DNA of 64,000 nucleotides from JADZAA01 sp039810485 (GTDB lineage Bacteria > Bacteroidota > Ignavibacteria > Kapaibacteriales > UBA961), in NCBI GenBank assembly GCA_039810485.1, contig JBDHXA010000004.1:12790-76789 (forward strand). The letters run 5' to 3'. How positions within the stretch are numbered: position 1 is the stretch's first letter; every line of letters begins with the position of its first letter. Made by a program: the position numbers and the translations under genes. The notes below the pieces were generated by a model that had not been told where the DNA came from, did not search any database, and saw nothing but the letters and a program-made list of their open reading frames with translations. Shown one piece after another: positions 28,600 to 37,665 of this stretch.

Positions 28600-28649
28600 T
28601 AATGGTGCTGCGGCTTTGCAGTTAAATACATATCGCAAATAATTAGAAT

Positions 28650-29696
28650 ATGGAAAGCAAATCAGTCAAGCCAGCAAAAGAAGTAAGCAGCGAATCTTAC
28701 GGAGCTTTTGTTCGACGTCAATTTCGCAAACGGCTTTTAGGCGTTATTTCCCTTTACTTTCTCATTGCCGTAATGCTTGCGGCTGTGTTTGCCGACTTTC
28801 TTGCCAATGACAAACCACTCATTGCTTCCTATAAAAACAAGCTTATTTTTCCTGTGCTACAGCAATATGCCGTTGCAGTCGGTATTTCATCATGGGGCGC
28901 TGAATTTGCCCTTGCTGATTGGAAATCTATGCATTATGAATGGTCGCTATTTCCTCCTATTCCCTATTTGCCCTCAAATACCGACCAAGACGCAGTTAAT
29001 GCAAATAAAACAAATCCGACTGCTCAACATTGGCTTGGAACAGACGACATTGGGCGAGATGTTTTTTCAGGCGTCATCCACGGCGCTCGATATGCATTGG
29101 CTATTGGCGTTGTGGCAATGGGCATTGCTTTGCTCATCGGCGTACTTATGGGCAGTATGGCGGGTTTTTTCGGAGGCAAAACCGATATGCTGATATCGCG
29201 GCTTATAGAAGTTATCATTACATTTCCAACATTTTTCTTGATAATAACCGTAGTGGCAATGTTTCAACAAGGAAATATTTGGCTGATTATGGCTCTAATT
29301 GGATTAACTAATTGGACAGAGGTGGCGCGACTCATTCGCGGCGAGTTTTTAAGGATTCGCAATCTCGACTTTGTTACTGCCGCAACGTCTCTTGGATATT
29401 CACGCAGTCGCGTTATTTTCCGTCATGTGCTTCCTAATGCGCTTGGTCCTGTTTTAGTGTCGGCTGCTTTTGGCGTTGCACAGGCAATTTTAATCGAGTC
29501 GGCTTTGAGTTTTTTAGGATTTGGCGTGCCGCCGACTGTGGTTACTTGGGGTTCAATTCTGCAGCGAGCATCCGGTTCAATAAGCGCTTGGTGGCTAGCT
29601 GTATTTCCGGGCTTAATGATATTTCTCACAGTATCTGCCTATAATCTGATAGGCGATGCTTTGCGCGATGCCACCGACCCGCGGCTTCGCGCATAA
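28650..29696 (+). CDS. ABC transporter permease, DppC/OppC family
   Basis: 348 residues. TM1 at ~30-50, then the family motif HWLGTDDIGRDVFSGVIHGAR, four or five further membrane segments, the EAA loop contacting the ATPase (EVARLIRGEFLRIRNLDFV...SLGYSRSRVIFRHVLPNALGP) and the DPRLRA end. It forms half of the inner-membrane channel for peptide or nickel-type uptake. Residues ~55-110 are longer than in E. coli DppC. No partner permease, ATPase or binding protein is adjacent, so partners must be encoded elsewhere. Confidence 0.9.
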   Translation: MESKSVKPAKEVSSESYGAFVRRQFRKRLLGVISLYFLIAVMLAAVFADFLANDKPLIASYKNKLIFPVLQQYAVAVGISSWGAEFALADWKSMHYEWSLFPPIPYLPSNTDQDAVNANKTNPTAQHWLGTDDIGRDVFSGVIHGARYALAIGVVAMGIALLIGVLMGSMAGFFGGKTDMLISRLIEVIITFPTFFLIITVVAMFQQGNIWLIMALIGLTNWTEVARLIRGEFLRIRNLDFVTAATSLGYSRSRVIFRHVLPNALGPVLVSAAFGVAQAILIESALSFLGFGVPPTVVTWGSILQRASGSISAWWLAVFPGLMIFLTVSAYNLIGDALRDATDPRLRA

Positions 29697-29774
29697 TTTT
29701 TTTCTCATACATCTCATTCAATTTTGTTTTTGATGCGCAAGATAAACAAAACGAGAAATTCATATAACTAAAAG

Positions 29775-30683
29775 ATGGCTGATCTTATAGGCGCATATAC
29801 GGGCTTGCAAACAAGCGCAAAGATCTTCTGAAAAAACTTGGCTATAAGAAGAAAAACGACGCTTATTCTCATCCTGATAGCAATTTCGTTTTTATAGGCG
29901 ATTATATTGATCGCGGACTTCAAATTCGCGAAATATTGTATATTGTAAAAAATACTGTTGAAGCTGGCAATGTGATTGCTTTAATTGGAAATCACGAATA
30001 CAATGCGATCTATTTTCATCTTCATGCGGCAAATGGAGGACATTTGCGAAAGCATTACATCAAAAGTATAATTCAACATTACGAAACCATATGACAATTC
30101 CATAATCATAAGCAAGAATATGATGATTTTCCGAATGGTTCAAAACACTATCTCTTTATTTGTAAACGCCTTCTTTCAGAGCAGTTCATTCATGTTGAAA
30201 TAATGTAAATATTGAATAATTAAGGAATATTTAAAATAATCTCGTCTGACAGACGAGATTATTTACAAGTCAGTCAAAGAGAATGCGCCAATAAATTCAG
30301 TGCTTGACCCAGTGCTAAAAGGCTTAGAAATTTCATTGCCCGATGGAATAGAATTTTGCGATACAGACGCAGTTGTTCGCAATAATATTCACATTAAATT
30401 GTTGAATAACCCTCGAAATATGACCTACAAATCTATTTGTGTCGAACCTTTTGAAAGTCTTCCTGATCTGATTGTTGATCAGTACAACGGCAAGTCAGAT
30501 GACTTTTATTCAATCAGCGATAAGATTGTTTTATTTGTTCATAATTGGCTAAGAGGCAGTCCGTCCTTTGTGCAGAAAAATTCTAACTGCTTGGATTACA
30601 GCACAGCAAAAAGCGGATATCTTGTCGCATATAGATTGGATGAAGAAACCGATCTGAATAGCAATAATTTTTTCTTCGTATAA
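29775..30683 (+). pseudogene. Decayed metallophosphatase (bis-tetraphosphatase/PrpE-like)
   Basis: Pieces of one protein can be read in order across changing frames: MADLIG, then A-N-K-R-KDLLKKLGYKKKN, FIGDYIDRG, ALIGNHEYNAIYF, then after a TGA the phrase EYDDF ... FK..LF, and finally VLKGLEISLPDGIEF through NCLDYSTAKSGYLVAYRLDEE. The expected GDIHGH metal motif is reduced to R-I-Y-G-L, and the reading frame breaks near 29790, 30091 and 30296. Known intact relatives hydrolyse Ap4A or phosphoproteins. The 128-codon frame at 30300 (GTG) is only its 3' remnant. Confidence 0.82.
30234..30264. repeat. 31-base perfect palindrome, 15-base arms around one base
   Basis: Left arm AAATAATCTCGTCTG, central A, right arm its exact reverse complement. 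It falls inside the metallophosphatase pseudogene, where the bases still read as SSDRRDYLQV in one frame, so it may be partly coincidental coding sequence. No T-run follows on either strand, so a terminator is unlikely. Confidence 0.85.
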
Positions 30684-30730
30684 TTATATTATTTATCGCG
30701 ATTAAATAAATCAGCAATACTGATGGTTCC

Positions 30731-31183
30731 ATGTTAGCACACAATATAGCACAATATGAAATATTCATGCTTAGGTGCATAGAATTAGCCATGATTGCCA
30801 AGAATAGAGGCGATGCTCCAGTCGGTGCTATTATAGCGATTGGGAGCGAAATTATAACCGAAGGAATAGAAGGCGGAAAGACTCATTGCGACATAACATT
30901 TCATGCAGAGATAGAAGCGATAAGAAAAGCAATAATTGCTTTAAATAGAAACGACTTGTCTGACTGCACACTAATCACGACACACGAACCATGCATTATG
31001 TGTTCATATGTCATCAGACACTATAAAATAAAGACGGTAGCATTCGGAATAAAAGTGGATGAAATAGGCGGAACAAATCCGCGATGCCATGTTTTAACAG
31101 ACGAAACCATAAATATCTGGTCGCCTCCGCCGGAAATAATATGGGGAATTTTGGAAGATAAATGTGCTGTATTAAAAATGTGA
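30731..31183 (+). CDS. Nucleoside/nucleobase deaminase (CMP/dCMP deaminase zinc family)
   Basis: 150 residues. The zinc site is HAE (H58, E60) plus EPCIMC (C88, C91), with Glu60 as proton shuttle. Order and spacing fit the TadA / guanine deaminase branch. The tail after GTNPRCHVLTDE does not look like TadA, which normally ends in a helix contacting tRNA, so a free base or nucleoside substrate is more likely. Start at the ATG beginning MLAHNIAQ; a later Met (MLRCIELAM) is also possible. Confidence 0.82.
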   Translation: MLAHNIAQYEIFMLRCIELAMIAKNRGDAPVGAIIAIGSEIITEGIEGGKTHCDITFHAEIEAIRKAIIALNRNDLSDCTLITTHEPCIMCSYVIRHYKIKTVAFGIKVDEIGGTNPRCHVLTDETINIWSPPPEIIWGILEDKCAVLKM

Positions 31184-31239
31184 CCCATAATATTTTTCAT
31201 TATTCTGTATTGTTGTTGCTAAGTTAAATTCATATTTGT

Positions 31240-31956
31240 ATGACAGATAATCGCCATATTCTAGAGCATAAATTTGAAGACATAAAAGCAGTGCTTTTAT
31301 CTGAACATTTAACGCATAAAATAATTCAAACGTCTTTTCGAGATTATTCGGCACAGGCTGAAATATTCAACACAGATAATATTAAATTAGGTGCTTACAC
31401 GTTGTATTATTCGCCGAAACGAAATGAATTTAGCATAAAAGCATTTCAGAATTTGCCGGATTTTATCGCACAAAAAATACATAATTTTCTATTTGCCAAG
31501 CTGCAAGCCGCCTCTGAAAAAAAAACTAATGAAACAATACAATTTTCATCTCAGTTAAACGCTTATGTTGATGGCTCGTACCTAAACGGCATGGTTGGAT
31601 ATGGCGGCGTGATTATACAAAACGATGAAATTATTTTTGAAATAAGCGGCAGTGTAGACAAGCAGGAATATATGTCTGCGCGCCAAGTGGCTGGTGAATT
31701 ATTCGCCGTAGGAAAAATATTGCAATGGTGCAGAAATAATTCAATAAAAAAAATAAATATATTTTACGACTATGCCGGCATTGAAGCTTGGGCTGTCGGC
31801 ACTTGGAAAACTAACCAAGCGCTTACTCAAAATTATGCTCATTTTGTGCGTTCATGCGGTATTGACGTTCGTTGGCACAAAGTCGCCGCGCATACAGGGA
31901 ATCGCTGGAATGACTATGCGGACAATTTAGCAAAGCAAGGTGCGGCATCGTCTTAA
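31240..31956 (+). CDS. RNase H-like protein with novel N-terminal domain
   Basis: 238 residues. Residues 108-235 are an RNase H type 1 fold with D111 (AYVDGSY), E153 (VAGELFAV), D177 (IFYDYAG), H218 (AHTG) and D228 (YADNLA): the full catalytic set for cutting RNA in RNA-DNA hybrids. Residues 1-95 do not match the viroplasmin-type domain often seen in front of RNase H in this group; they contain a strand-rich segment (KLGAYTLYYSPKRNEFSIKAF) that could bind nucleic acid, which is speculation. Confidence 0.8.
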   Translation: MTDNRHILEHKFEDIKAVLLSEHLTHKIIQTSFRDYSAQAEIFNTDNIKLGAYTLYYSPKRNEFSIKAFQNLPDFIAQKIHNFLFAKLQAASEKKTNETIQFSSQLNAYVDGSYLNGMVGYGGVIIQNDEIIFEISGSVDKQEYMSARQVAGELFAVGKILQWCRNNSIKKINIFYDYAGIEAWAVGTWKTNQALTQNYAHFVRSCGIDVRWHKVAAHTGNRWNDYADNLAKQGAASS

Positions 31957-32014
31957 AATATGAGCGGAATCAAATAAATTATCATCATTGTTTCATTATC
32001 ATTATCAATAAAGC

Positions 32015-32305
32015 ATGTCATCTGATAAAACCGATATTGTACGACATATTGCAGATTTAGCTCGGTTGGAATTTTCTGAGCATGAAATTGGCATTTTCTC
32101 CAAGCAATTCGACGAAATGCTTTCATATATTAGCATAATCGAAAAACTCGACCTTGAAAATGTAGAGCCGCTTCTGCACGTAATACAAGCCGAAAACGTC
32201 TTTCGCGAAGACATTGCAAAGCCCTCGCTTTCTTCAACTGAGGCGCTTGCAAATGCCCCAAAACACGACAATGTGTTTTTCAAAGTTCCGAAAGTACTGA
32301 AATAG
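32015..32305 (+). CDS. gatC: Asp/Glu-tRNA amidotransferase subunit C
   Basis: 96 residues, normal length. It has the GatC features: IADLARLEFSEHEI near the start, F-x-x-MLSYISIIEKLDLENVEPL and FREDIAKPSLS, followed by the FKVPKVLK end. It bridges GatA and GatB in the complex that amidates Glu-tRNA(Gln) or Asp-tRNA(Asn). gatA and gatB are not in the window. It lies 11 bases before malQ. Confidence 0.93.
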   Translation: MSSDKTDIVRHIADLARLEFSEHEIGIFSKQFDEMLSYISIIEKLDLENVEPLLHVIQAENVFREDIAKPSLSSTEALANAPKHDNVFFKVPKVLK

Positions 32306-32316
32306 CTTAGACGTCA

Positions 32317-33822
32317 ATGCGTTTTCCAGAACGTTCTTCCGGTGTTTTGCTTCATATATCTTCTCTTCCATCACAATACGGAATAGGAGATTTGGGCCCA
32401 AGTGCTTATCATTTTGCATCAACGCTTTCCGAAGCCAAGCAACGTTATTGGCAAATGTTGCCTGTAACTCCCACCGATGCCGGAAGCGGATATTCTCCAT
32501 ATTCCAGTCCGTCGGCTTATGCAGGGAATGTCTTGTTTATCAGCCCTGAACTGCTTTTCAATCAAGGGTTTCTTTCAAAAAACGATCTGAAGTCCGCACC
32601 TTCTTTTACAAAAGGAAAAGTTGATTATCCGCAAGTTACAGCATGGAAATCCGCTTTGTTTCAAATATCCTATGCAGCTTTTCAGAAACGTAGAACGCAC
32701 AACAACGCTGAGTTCGAAAGCTTCTTTGAGGCGAATCGTAGTTGGTTGGAAGATTATTCTCTATTTTCTGCTTTAAAATCACACTTTAACGGCAAATCAT
32801 GGAATTACTGGCCTGCAGATTTGCGCTCGAAATCTGCTCATATACTTGATATTGTCCGCGTTAATTTACACGAACGAATTGAGTATGAAATCTTTCTTCA
32901 ATTTGTTTTTTTCACACAATGGCAGGAGCTCAAGAAACGCTGCAATGCTCTAGACATTCAGCTTATCGGCGACATGCCAATTTATGTAAGCTACGACAGC
33001 GCAGATGTTTGGACTAATTCCAATTTATTTCAGCTCGACACAAGTCAGCATCCCGTCAACGTTTCTGGCGTTCCACCCGATTATTTCAGCAAAACAGGGC
33101 AGCGCTGGGGCAATCCGCTCTATGATTGGGAAACAATGCAGCTGGACAATTATTCATGGTGGCATCGCCGTTTGCAACAAACGCTTTCAATGTTTGATCT
33201 TGTGAGAATTGACCACTTTCGCGGTTTATCGGCTTATTGGAGCATTCCGGCAAAAGATTCTACTGCCGAAAAAGGCGAATGGCGCATAGGGCCAGGCGCT
33301 CAATTTCTTCAGTCAATAGCGCGGAAATTTCCTTCTTTGCCATTGATTGCCGAGGATTTGGGCACAATTACGGCAGATGTGCGCGAGCTGCTAACAAATT
33401 TTGACTTGCCCGGCATGAAAGTATTGCAATTTGCTTTTGACGATGATATTTCTGAAAATGCTTATGCCCCGCATAATGTGGCTGAACATTGCGTGCTTTA
33501 TACAGGAACTCATGATAATAACACGGCTAATAGCTGGTATTCCAAAGAAACAACGGCAAAGCAGAAAGATCTTCTGCAATTATATATAGGAAGTGATGTT
33601 ACGACAAGCAATATTCACCGCCACCTATTGCGATTAGCGCTTTGCTCACGCGCAAATCTAGTAATATTACCAATGCAGGATATTTGCGGTCTTGGCGAAG
33701 AATCGCGAATGAATACGCCCGGCGTAGCAAAAGGAAATTGGACTTGGCGCTTAACAGATGAGGAATATGCCGATGAATGGGCATATTTACTTTCATTAAC
33801 CGAAATCTTCGGAAGAACTTGA
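32317..33822 (+). CDS. malQ: 4-alpha-glucanotransferase
   Basis: 501 residues, typical for the GH77 family. N-terminal RSSGVLLHISSLPSQYGIGDLG, then GYSPYSSPSAYAGN. Catalytic regions: VRIDHFRGL (nucleophile Asp), LIAEDLG (acid/base Glu), TGTHDNNT (third Asp). It transfers glucan segments between oligosaccharides in glycogen or maltodextrin turnover in the cytoplasm. The stop is followed immediately by the next ATG, so the two are co-translated. Confidence 0.96.
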   Translation: MRFPERSSGVLLHISSLPSQYGIGDLGPSAYHFASTLSEAKQRYWQMLPVTPTDAGSGYSPYSSPSAYAGNVLFISPELLFNQGFLSKNDLKSAPSFTKGKVDYPQVTAWKSALFQISYAAFQKRRTHNNAEFESFFEANRSWLEDYSLFSALKSHFNGKSWNYWPADLRSKSAHILDIVRVNLHERIEYEIFLQFVFFTQWQELKKRCNALDIQLIGDMPIYVSYDSADVWTNSNLFQLDTSQHPVNVSGVPPDYFSKTGQRWGNPLYDWETMQLDNYSWWHRRLQQTLSMFDLVRIDHFRGLSAYWSIPAKDSTAEKGEWRIGPGAQFLQSIARKFPSLPLIAEDLGTITADVRELLTNFDLPGMKVLQFAFDDDISENAYAPHNVAEHCVLYTGTHDNNTANSWYSKETTAKQKDLLQLYIGSDVTTSNIHRHLLRLALCSRANLVILPMQDICGLGEESRMNTPGVAKGNWTWRLTDEEYADEWAYLLSLTEIFGRT

Positions 33823-34863
33823 ATGGAATATGTTGATGTACTAATAGCTGGAGCAGGAATTGCCGGCATGACATTAGCTCTAATGCTGCATAAAGAAGGG
33901 ATATCATGCGCCATCGCAGACAAACATCATCCTCGAACGGCATCTCGAATTTCCGGCGGCGTTATAAATCCATTGCCGGGACGGCGTTTCTCTCCAAGTT
34001 GGAATATTAATATAGTCATGGATGAAGCAGATCTATTTTGGACTGATTGTGGTTTTCTCTTGGGACAAGAAGTTTTGTCAATGTTACCAATTTACCGATT
34101 TTTTCATGAAGGCAGTCAGAATTACTGGCAAAATCACAAGCAAGAAGCCGATAGATTTGTGATACGCGAATTTGATGATGAAGAAAACTTTGAAGGTCTT
34201 ACAAAACATGAAGGCGGTGTTGTAATTTCAGGACGTCGTGTAGATGTGCCGCTTTTTCTCATGTTAGCCGAGCAATATTTACGCAGTCAAAACATCACTT
34301 TTATTAAAAGCAGCGTACTGATTGAAAAATGCCATCACGAAGATCGCGTAATTTGGAACGATATATCTGCAAAGAAAGTAGTTTGGTGCGAGGGCTGGAG
34401 CTCGGCGATCAACCCTCTTTGGTCGCATTTGCCATTTGTGCCAGCAAAAGGCGAAATTTTAACGATAAAAGCCGAAAACCTTCATTTGCCCGGCGTTGTT
34501 TCGAAAAATATTTTCATTGCACCAACCGAAGAACAAAATATCTTTCGCTTCGGTTCAACGTATAAATGGAATTTTGCAGATGAAGAACCGACTGTAGAAG
34601 GATACGAAGAGCTCACGACTCACTTAAAGCAATGGCTTACAGCGCCTTTTGAAACTCTCGCTCATGATGCGGGGATACGCTCTGCGATGCGTGACATCAA
34701 GCCAATTGTCGGATGTCACACCACCATGCATAATCATATTATTTTCAACGGACTTGGCGCAAAAGCAACGCTTATGGCTCCGTTCTGTGCGCGACAATTG
34801 GCCAATCTGCTTATTCACGGCGCTGAATGTGACCGAGAAATTAGCATTTCACGATTTGGATAA
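33823..34863 (+). CDS. FAD-dependent oxidoreductase (DAO/glycine-oxidase-like)
   Basis: 346 residues. The dinucleotide fold starts VDVLIAGAGIAGMTLAL (GAGIAG at 10-15), followed by the FAD ribose segment (CAIADKHH). GGVINPLPGRRF and the C-terminal NGLGAKATLMAPFCARQLANLL match the D-amino-acid-oxidase-like family; the latter also resembles MnmC's oxidase half. There is no methyltransferase half. Substrate unknown. Gap of zero bases after malQ. Confidence 0.8.
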   Translation: MEYVDVLIAGAGIAGMTLALMLHKEGISCAIADKHHPRTASRISGGVINPLPGRRFSPSWNINIVMDEADLFWTDCGFLLGQEVLSMLPIYRFFHEGSQNYWQNHKQEADRFVIREFDDEENFEGLTKHEGGVVISGRRVDVPLFLMLAEQYLRSQNITFIKSSVLIEKCHHEDRVIWNDISAKKVVWCEGWSSAINPLWSHLPFVPAKGEILTIKAENLHLPGVVSKNIFIAPTEEQNIFRFGSTYKWNFADEEPTVEGYEELTTHLKQWLTAPFETLAHDAGIRSAMRDIKPIVGCHTTMHNHIIFNGLGAKATLMAPFCARQLANLLIHGAECDREISISRFG

Positions 34864-34919
34864 TGTTGATGCGATGATTTCCGCTATAATCAATCAATAG
34901 TATTTCTCCTACAGCTCTC

Positions 34920-36683
34920 CTATTTCCCGGAGAGTGGCGAAGTAATAAATGGCGGTTTGGGAAAATCACTTTCTAGTGGGCGTAATTCTCCGTCTTCAAA
35001 TAAAATATCAGGAACTACCATAGTCGCGCCTACATATTGATCGCCGCCGCTGATAAATGGCGAGATAACTGATGGAGCAAGATAATTATAACAGAACTGC
35101 TTTTTGCCGACAGCGATAATGTCCTTAAACGATTGCACAGAAAGCCCGGCAGCTTCGGCTCCTCGGACTAGTTCTTCTCTGCCATCTGGATACACTTTCG
35201 CAACTTCAAGAAGCGATATTTTTGCATCGCCTTGCGAATATGGATATTCTCCCTCCGTTTGCTGATAAAGCGAAGTGTATAGTATGTTTTGGTTTAGGAC
35301 TTTTCGAATGATAATGCCGAAAGACAGATCTCTATCTTTGCACAATTTCAACATTTTCCTTTTTAATTCTGAACGATCCATCTGTTTCTTTGGATCTGCC
35401 GAAAGCACAAGAGAGCTAAGCATGGCCGAGCCGCCTCGTTGATGTCCGTTCGATTGCCGAATGCGTTTAGTAGGGATGCGCGAAGAAAGCAATGTTTTTA
35501 AATATCCTTTATCAATAAGCGTAACTTGCTGAGCATTAATTCCATCGTCGTCTAATGAATAATAGCCGAGCGCAGAAGTATGGCCAAAATCAGCCCGCAA
35601 AGGATCTGCCGTCAGTGAGAGAAAATCCGGCAAAGCGCGTCCGCCAATTTTATTCTGAAATGCAAAATAGCGTTCTTGATCTTGCATTCCTCTTTCTGTC
35701 AGCGGCGGACGCTGCGCAACAAGATTTGGCGCAAATATTTGAGCAAAAACTTCGGCAGCGGCCTGCTCTTCATAGAGTATTGGTCCAGAATAGGCATCTG
35801 CCAAAACAGGAGCAACCAACAAGGAATTTAGCGTAGAAGCAATTGATTCTACTGCGCGAAGCAACGAGTCGCGTCCGGGAAGTTCGCGAAGATTCCGCGC
35901 ATAGCATGAGTATGTTTCTGCAATCGGCATTCCATCATTTGCCTGCGCCGACGCAACCACTTCAATCCCAATATAAAATTTATTTTTACGAAACTCTCTT
36001 CCTTCTGAATTTACAAAATAGACAGTTTCCGGCAGAAATTCTATGCTGACGGTTGAAGAAGAAATTTTAGGATAGCGCAGAAAAACGGACGAAAGATCAT
36101 TGGCTGCCTTCTCATAATATTCGTCGTTAAATGCTGGAAAATCAGCGGTGTCTGCAACAATCGAAGGCGGCAAAAGTTTAAAATCAGGCGTTGTATCTGT
36201 ACGTAAACGATTTTTAACAGCGGCTTCTTTTTTAGCATAAAGCTCGGCTGCCTGCTTATATGCGGCATCGGAAGCAAGCCATAGATCGCGGCGCAGCGAA
36301 GCATAATCCGGCTCGGAGGCGACGCGACGGCTGCGGAAGGATTCTTCATCGTCGGCGCTGCCAAAAAGACCTAAGCCAATATCAAAAAAATTGGTGTTGT
36401 CAAATTCCGGTTTTCCAACTCTAACACCTACAGTCAAAGACGCAGTTTTATTGGCACGAGAGTAAAGCAAGCTGCCAAGCGTAGATTTAATTGCATGAGA
36501 ATTTCGGACTGTAAGACGATAGTCCATATAATAAGGACGCTGCAATGACTCTACCGAAAGCTTATTCATCGAACGGCTAAGCTCGTCTTTCATGGCGCGC
36601 TGTATATTATCGGCTAAAGCTCCTGCTGATGCAACGCATAGCGTAAAAACTGCAAATATTACCGGACTTATTCTGATATTCAT
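34920..36683 (-). CDS. Exported TldD/PmbA-related protein without HExxxH
   Basis: 587 residues, longer than cytoplasmic TldD (~480). The signal peptide ends near ASAGALAD. The C-terminal third matches TldD-related proteins: SGPILYEEQAAAEVFAQIF, TALGYYSLDDDGINAQQVTLIDKGYLKTLLSSRIPTKR, RGGSAMLSS. The metal motif HExxxH of true TldD is replaced by YEEQAAAE, and no other HExxH is visible, so protease activity is doubtful. Periplasmic or envelope location is inferred. Confidence 0.82.
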   Translation of the reverse strand: MNIRISPVIFAVFTLCVASAGALADNIQRAMKDELSRSMNKLSVESLQRPYYMDYRLTVRNSHAIKSTLGSLLYSRANKTASLTVGVRVGKPEFDNTNFFDIGLGLFGSADDEESFRSRRVASEPDYASLRRDLWLASDAAYKQAAELYAKKEAAVKNRLRTDTTPDFKLLPPSIVADTADFPAFNDEYYEKAANDLSSVFLRYPKISSSTVSIEFLPETVYFVNSEGREFRKNKFYIGIEVVASAQANDGMPIAETYSCYARNLRELPGRDSLLRAVESIASTLNSLLVAPVLADAYSGPILYEEQAAAEVFAQIFAPNLVAQRPPLTERGMQDQERYFAFQNKIGGRALPDFLSLTADPLRADFGHTSALGYYSLDDDGINAQQVTLIDKGYLKTLLSSRIPTKRIRQSNGHQRGGSAMLSSLVLSADPKKQMDRSELKRKMLKLCKDRDLSFGIIIRKVLNQNILYTSLYQQTEGEYPYSQGDAKISLLEVAKVYPDGREELVRGAEAAGLSVQSFKDIIAVGKKQFCYNYLAPSVISPFISGGDQYVGATMVVPDILFEDGELRPLESDFPKPPFITSPLSGK

Positions 36684-36716
36684 AAATAGCGTCTATGCTT
36701 TCAAATATGTGAATTT

Positions 36717-37523
36717 CTATTGCAAAACAATGCGTTTGCGCACATAGCGTTCCTTGCCAATGCGCACTTCCGACACATAATCACCCGGAGGCATGCGCCG
36801 CCCTAAGTCATCTCTCCCATTCCAAGTAATACGATACTTGCCAGGCATTTGCCGTCCGTCAAATATTGTAGCTATAATTTTTGCCTGCATCGAGTATACA
36901 ACAATTTGCACTGGGGTTACGTAATCTATTGAATACTGCATCACTGGAGAGACATCTTCTTCAAAGCCAAAAAAAGCAGCAATTGACGATAGCGGAATTT
37001 GAATCCCGGCATTGGGGCTTTTATAGGGTGATAAATTAGGAACATATTGTGATTGCGCTATTCCATAAGCGTGCATCGTTCGCTCTTGACCGCTTGGCAG
37101 AAAATATTCAGCCGGCAAATCGAACATTTTTGCTGCAACTTGCCATGGCTGTTTTTCTGCATTTCTTTGTTCATTTTCCCAAGCTCGCGCATACATTTTT
37201 GCATGAATTTGTGCAAGAGTGCCTGCCGGAATTCCTAATCGCATCAACTGTGCATAGGCGCTGTCCTGCTCATGAGTAAAAGCATAACCGTTCATTCCGG
37301 GCGCTGAAATAATTTCTATTTTTGAGCTTGTATCTATGGCTAGCGTATCACCCGAAATAATTTGAGCAGGAGTAAATTGTCGGGGACGCACCAATATTGA
37401 CCGAGAAGCAGAGGAAGAATCACCGCCATATATTGCCGCATTTGACGTTAATGCCGACAAAAAAAGACAATAAACAGCAATCAGCGATAATCGAACTATA
37501 ATAAGTGAAAATAAAGGCTTCAT
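36717..37523 (-). CDS. Secreted protein with FlgD/T9SS-like C-terminal Ig domain
   Basis: 268 residues from the ATG at 37523 (an upstream TTG at 37535 is less likely). The signal peptide ends near LTSNAA. The middle is not recognised. The last ~65 residues read IVVYSMQAKIIATI ... YRITWNGRDDLGRRMPPGDYVSEVRIG ... KRIVLQ, the FlgD-Ig / T9SS-tail fold with its W-x-G-x-D-x-x-G core. It may be a T9SS client. It lies 33 bases from the TldD-related gene on the same strand. Confidence 0.72.
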   Translation of the reverse strand: MKPLFSLIIVRLSLIAVYCLFLSALTSNAAIYGGDSSSASRSILVRPRQFTPAQIISGDTLAIDTSSKIEIISAPGMNGYAFTHEQDSAYAQLMRLGIPAGTLAQIHAKMYARAWENEQRNAEKQPWQVAAKMFDLPAEYFLPSGQERTMHAYGIAQSQYVPNLSPYKSPNAGIQIPLSSIAAFFGFEEDVSPVMQYSIDYVTPVQIVVYSMQAKIIATIFDGRQMPGKYRITWNGRDDLGRRMPPGDYVSEVRIGKERYVRKRIVLQ

Positions 37524-37593
37524 ATAAAAAGTCAATATCTTACATCTGCCATATTCAATCGTTAGTTTGACGAATTAAGCATAAAGTTATGAC

Positions 37594-37632
37594 AAAAAAA
37601 GAGGCCGACTGACAGAATAAAGTCGTCGACCT
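37594..37632 (-). terminator. Rho-independent terminator of the S1-domain gene
   Basis: On the minus strand AGGTCGAC (37632-37625) pairs with GTCGGCCT (37609-37602) through one G-U, with a 15-base loop, followed by CTTTTTTTG. It begins 34 bases after the stop of the S1 gene and ends before the next minus-strand gene. Confidence 0.75.
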
Positions 37633-37665
37633 TGGAATAGAGCAATGTCTGCACTATCAGATATA

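Noticed and set aside
30300..30683. Independent 127-residue gene
   Set aside because: It is the 3' remnant of the metallophosphatase pseudogene and has no start other than an internal GTG.
36717..37535. TTG start at 37535 (similarly at 26399, 39324, 43534, 55500)
   Set aside because: An ATG a few codons downstream gives a normal N-terminus in each case; no ribosome site supports TTG.
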